Assembly: GCA_016839665.1 (NCBI GenBank)
Contig: JAEOTU010000012.1
Location: 1 to 13,525 of the forward strand
Length of the DNA stretch: 13,525 bases
Direction: 5' to 3'
Source: Candidatus Hodarchaeota archaeon
GTDB taxonomy: Archaea; Asgardarchaeota; Heimdallarchaeia; Hodarchaeales; Hodarchaeaceae
Shown: positions 13,408-13,525 of the stretch, one piece after another
Layout: every line of letters starts with the position of its first letter
Position numbering within the stretch: the first letter of the stretch is position 1
Translations under genes and position numbers: made by a program
The notes under the pieces: generated by a model
Database searches by the model: none
What the model saw: only the letters and a program-made list of their open reading frames with translations
What the model was told of the DNA's origin: nothing

Positions 13408-13525
13408 CTTCAAATGCGTCTATTTCTTCGAGAATGCCATAAATTTTCTTAATCGACTGATATACGTATTCTTCTTTCTTTGCCCCTGTACAAACTAACT
13501 TTCCAGACTGAAAGAGGAGAAGAAC
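13388..13525 (-). CDS. tbp: TATA-box-binding protein (TBP), C-terminal part
   Basis: The minus strand from the right edge reads the last 45 residues of TBP, the general transcription factor that binds archaeal promoters. The hallmark is [20 protein letters not shown] (the 'LLFSSGK.V.TGAK' stirrup strand of a TBP repeat), followed by the helix [16 protein letters not shown] short tail [10 protein letters not shown] precedes TGA at 13390-13388. The 'VLLLF' form and the nearby stop indicate the second of the two repeats; the first lies beyond the window. The last 20 bases overlap the 3' end of nnr on the other strand. Confidence 0.9.
   Translation of the reverse strand, partial: VLLLFQSGKLVCTGAKKEEYVYQSIKKIYGILEEIDAFEVTGVQF

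Overview
The window is a piece of an AT-rich archaeal chromosome. Nearly every recognisable gene is an archaeal information-processing gene: ribosomal proteins eS24 and eS27, the KEOPS subunits Kae1 and Bud32, an Sm-like protein, transcription factor S, fibrillarin, Nop5 and TBP. A probable RNA polymerase subunit Rpo8 (the Rpb8 counterpart, usually absent from Euryarchaeota) and a PAC2-type proteasome factor point to the TACK or Asgard side of the Archaea. A low-GC Asgard lineage is my best guess, but one window cannot settle this. Many genes start with TTG or GTG, and Shine-Dalgarno motifs are present but not universal.

Layout. (1) 1-3089, plus strand: a tight operon with the end of a GTP-dependent dephospho-CoA kinase, eS24, eS27, kae1, bud32 and a PAC2-family gene. 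Genes overlap or are close together, and the products span CoA synthesis, the ribosome, tRNA t6A modification and the proteasome. (2) 3185-5120, minus strand: cis-prenyltransferase (uppS), a tRNA-Leu(GAG), and an operon of an SmAP3-like LSm protein with the probable Rpo8. (3) 5121-5612: about 490 bases without a convincing gene. (4) 5613-6675: a small OB-fold-like protein (minus) divergent from transcription factor S (plus). (5) 6695-8670, minus strand: nop5 and fibrillarin, the core of the C/D-box RNA 2'-O-methylation enzyme. (6) 8839-10177, plus strand: a compact cassette behind a clear TATA box, comprising a ribbon-helix-helix protein, a site-2-type intramembrane metalloprotease and a two-helix membrane protein with a cytosolic-type AN1 zinc finger. 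(7) 10185-11651, minus: a membrane GT2 glycosyltransferase. (8) 11869-13407, plus: the bifunctional NAD(P)HX repair enzyme, converging on and overlapping the 3' end of tbp (minus, runs off the window).

The most unusual observations are these. A 67-base stretch just upstream of the NAD(P)HX repair gene is a diverged copy (56/67 identical by eye) of an internal segment of that same gene, and it supplies the gene's apparent ribosome-binding region. The RHH / site-2 protease / membrane-AN1 cassette looks like a possible regulated-intramembrane-proteolysis unit. A small OB-fold protein ends in an Rpa14-like motif. The probable Rpo8 is encoded directly behind an Sm-like protein. No mobile element, CRISPR array or prophage signal was seen.
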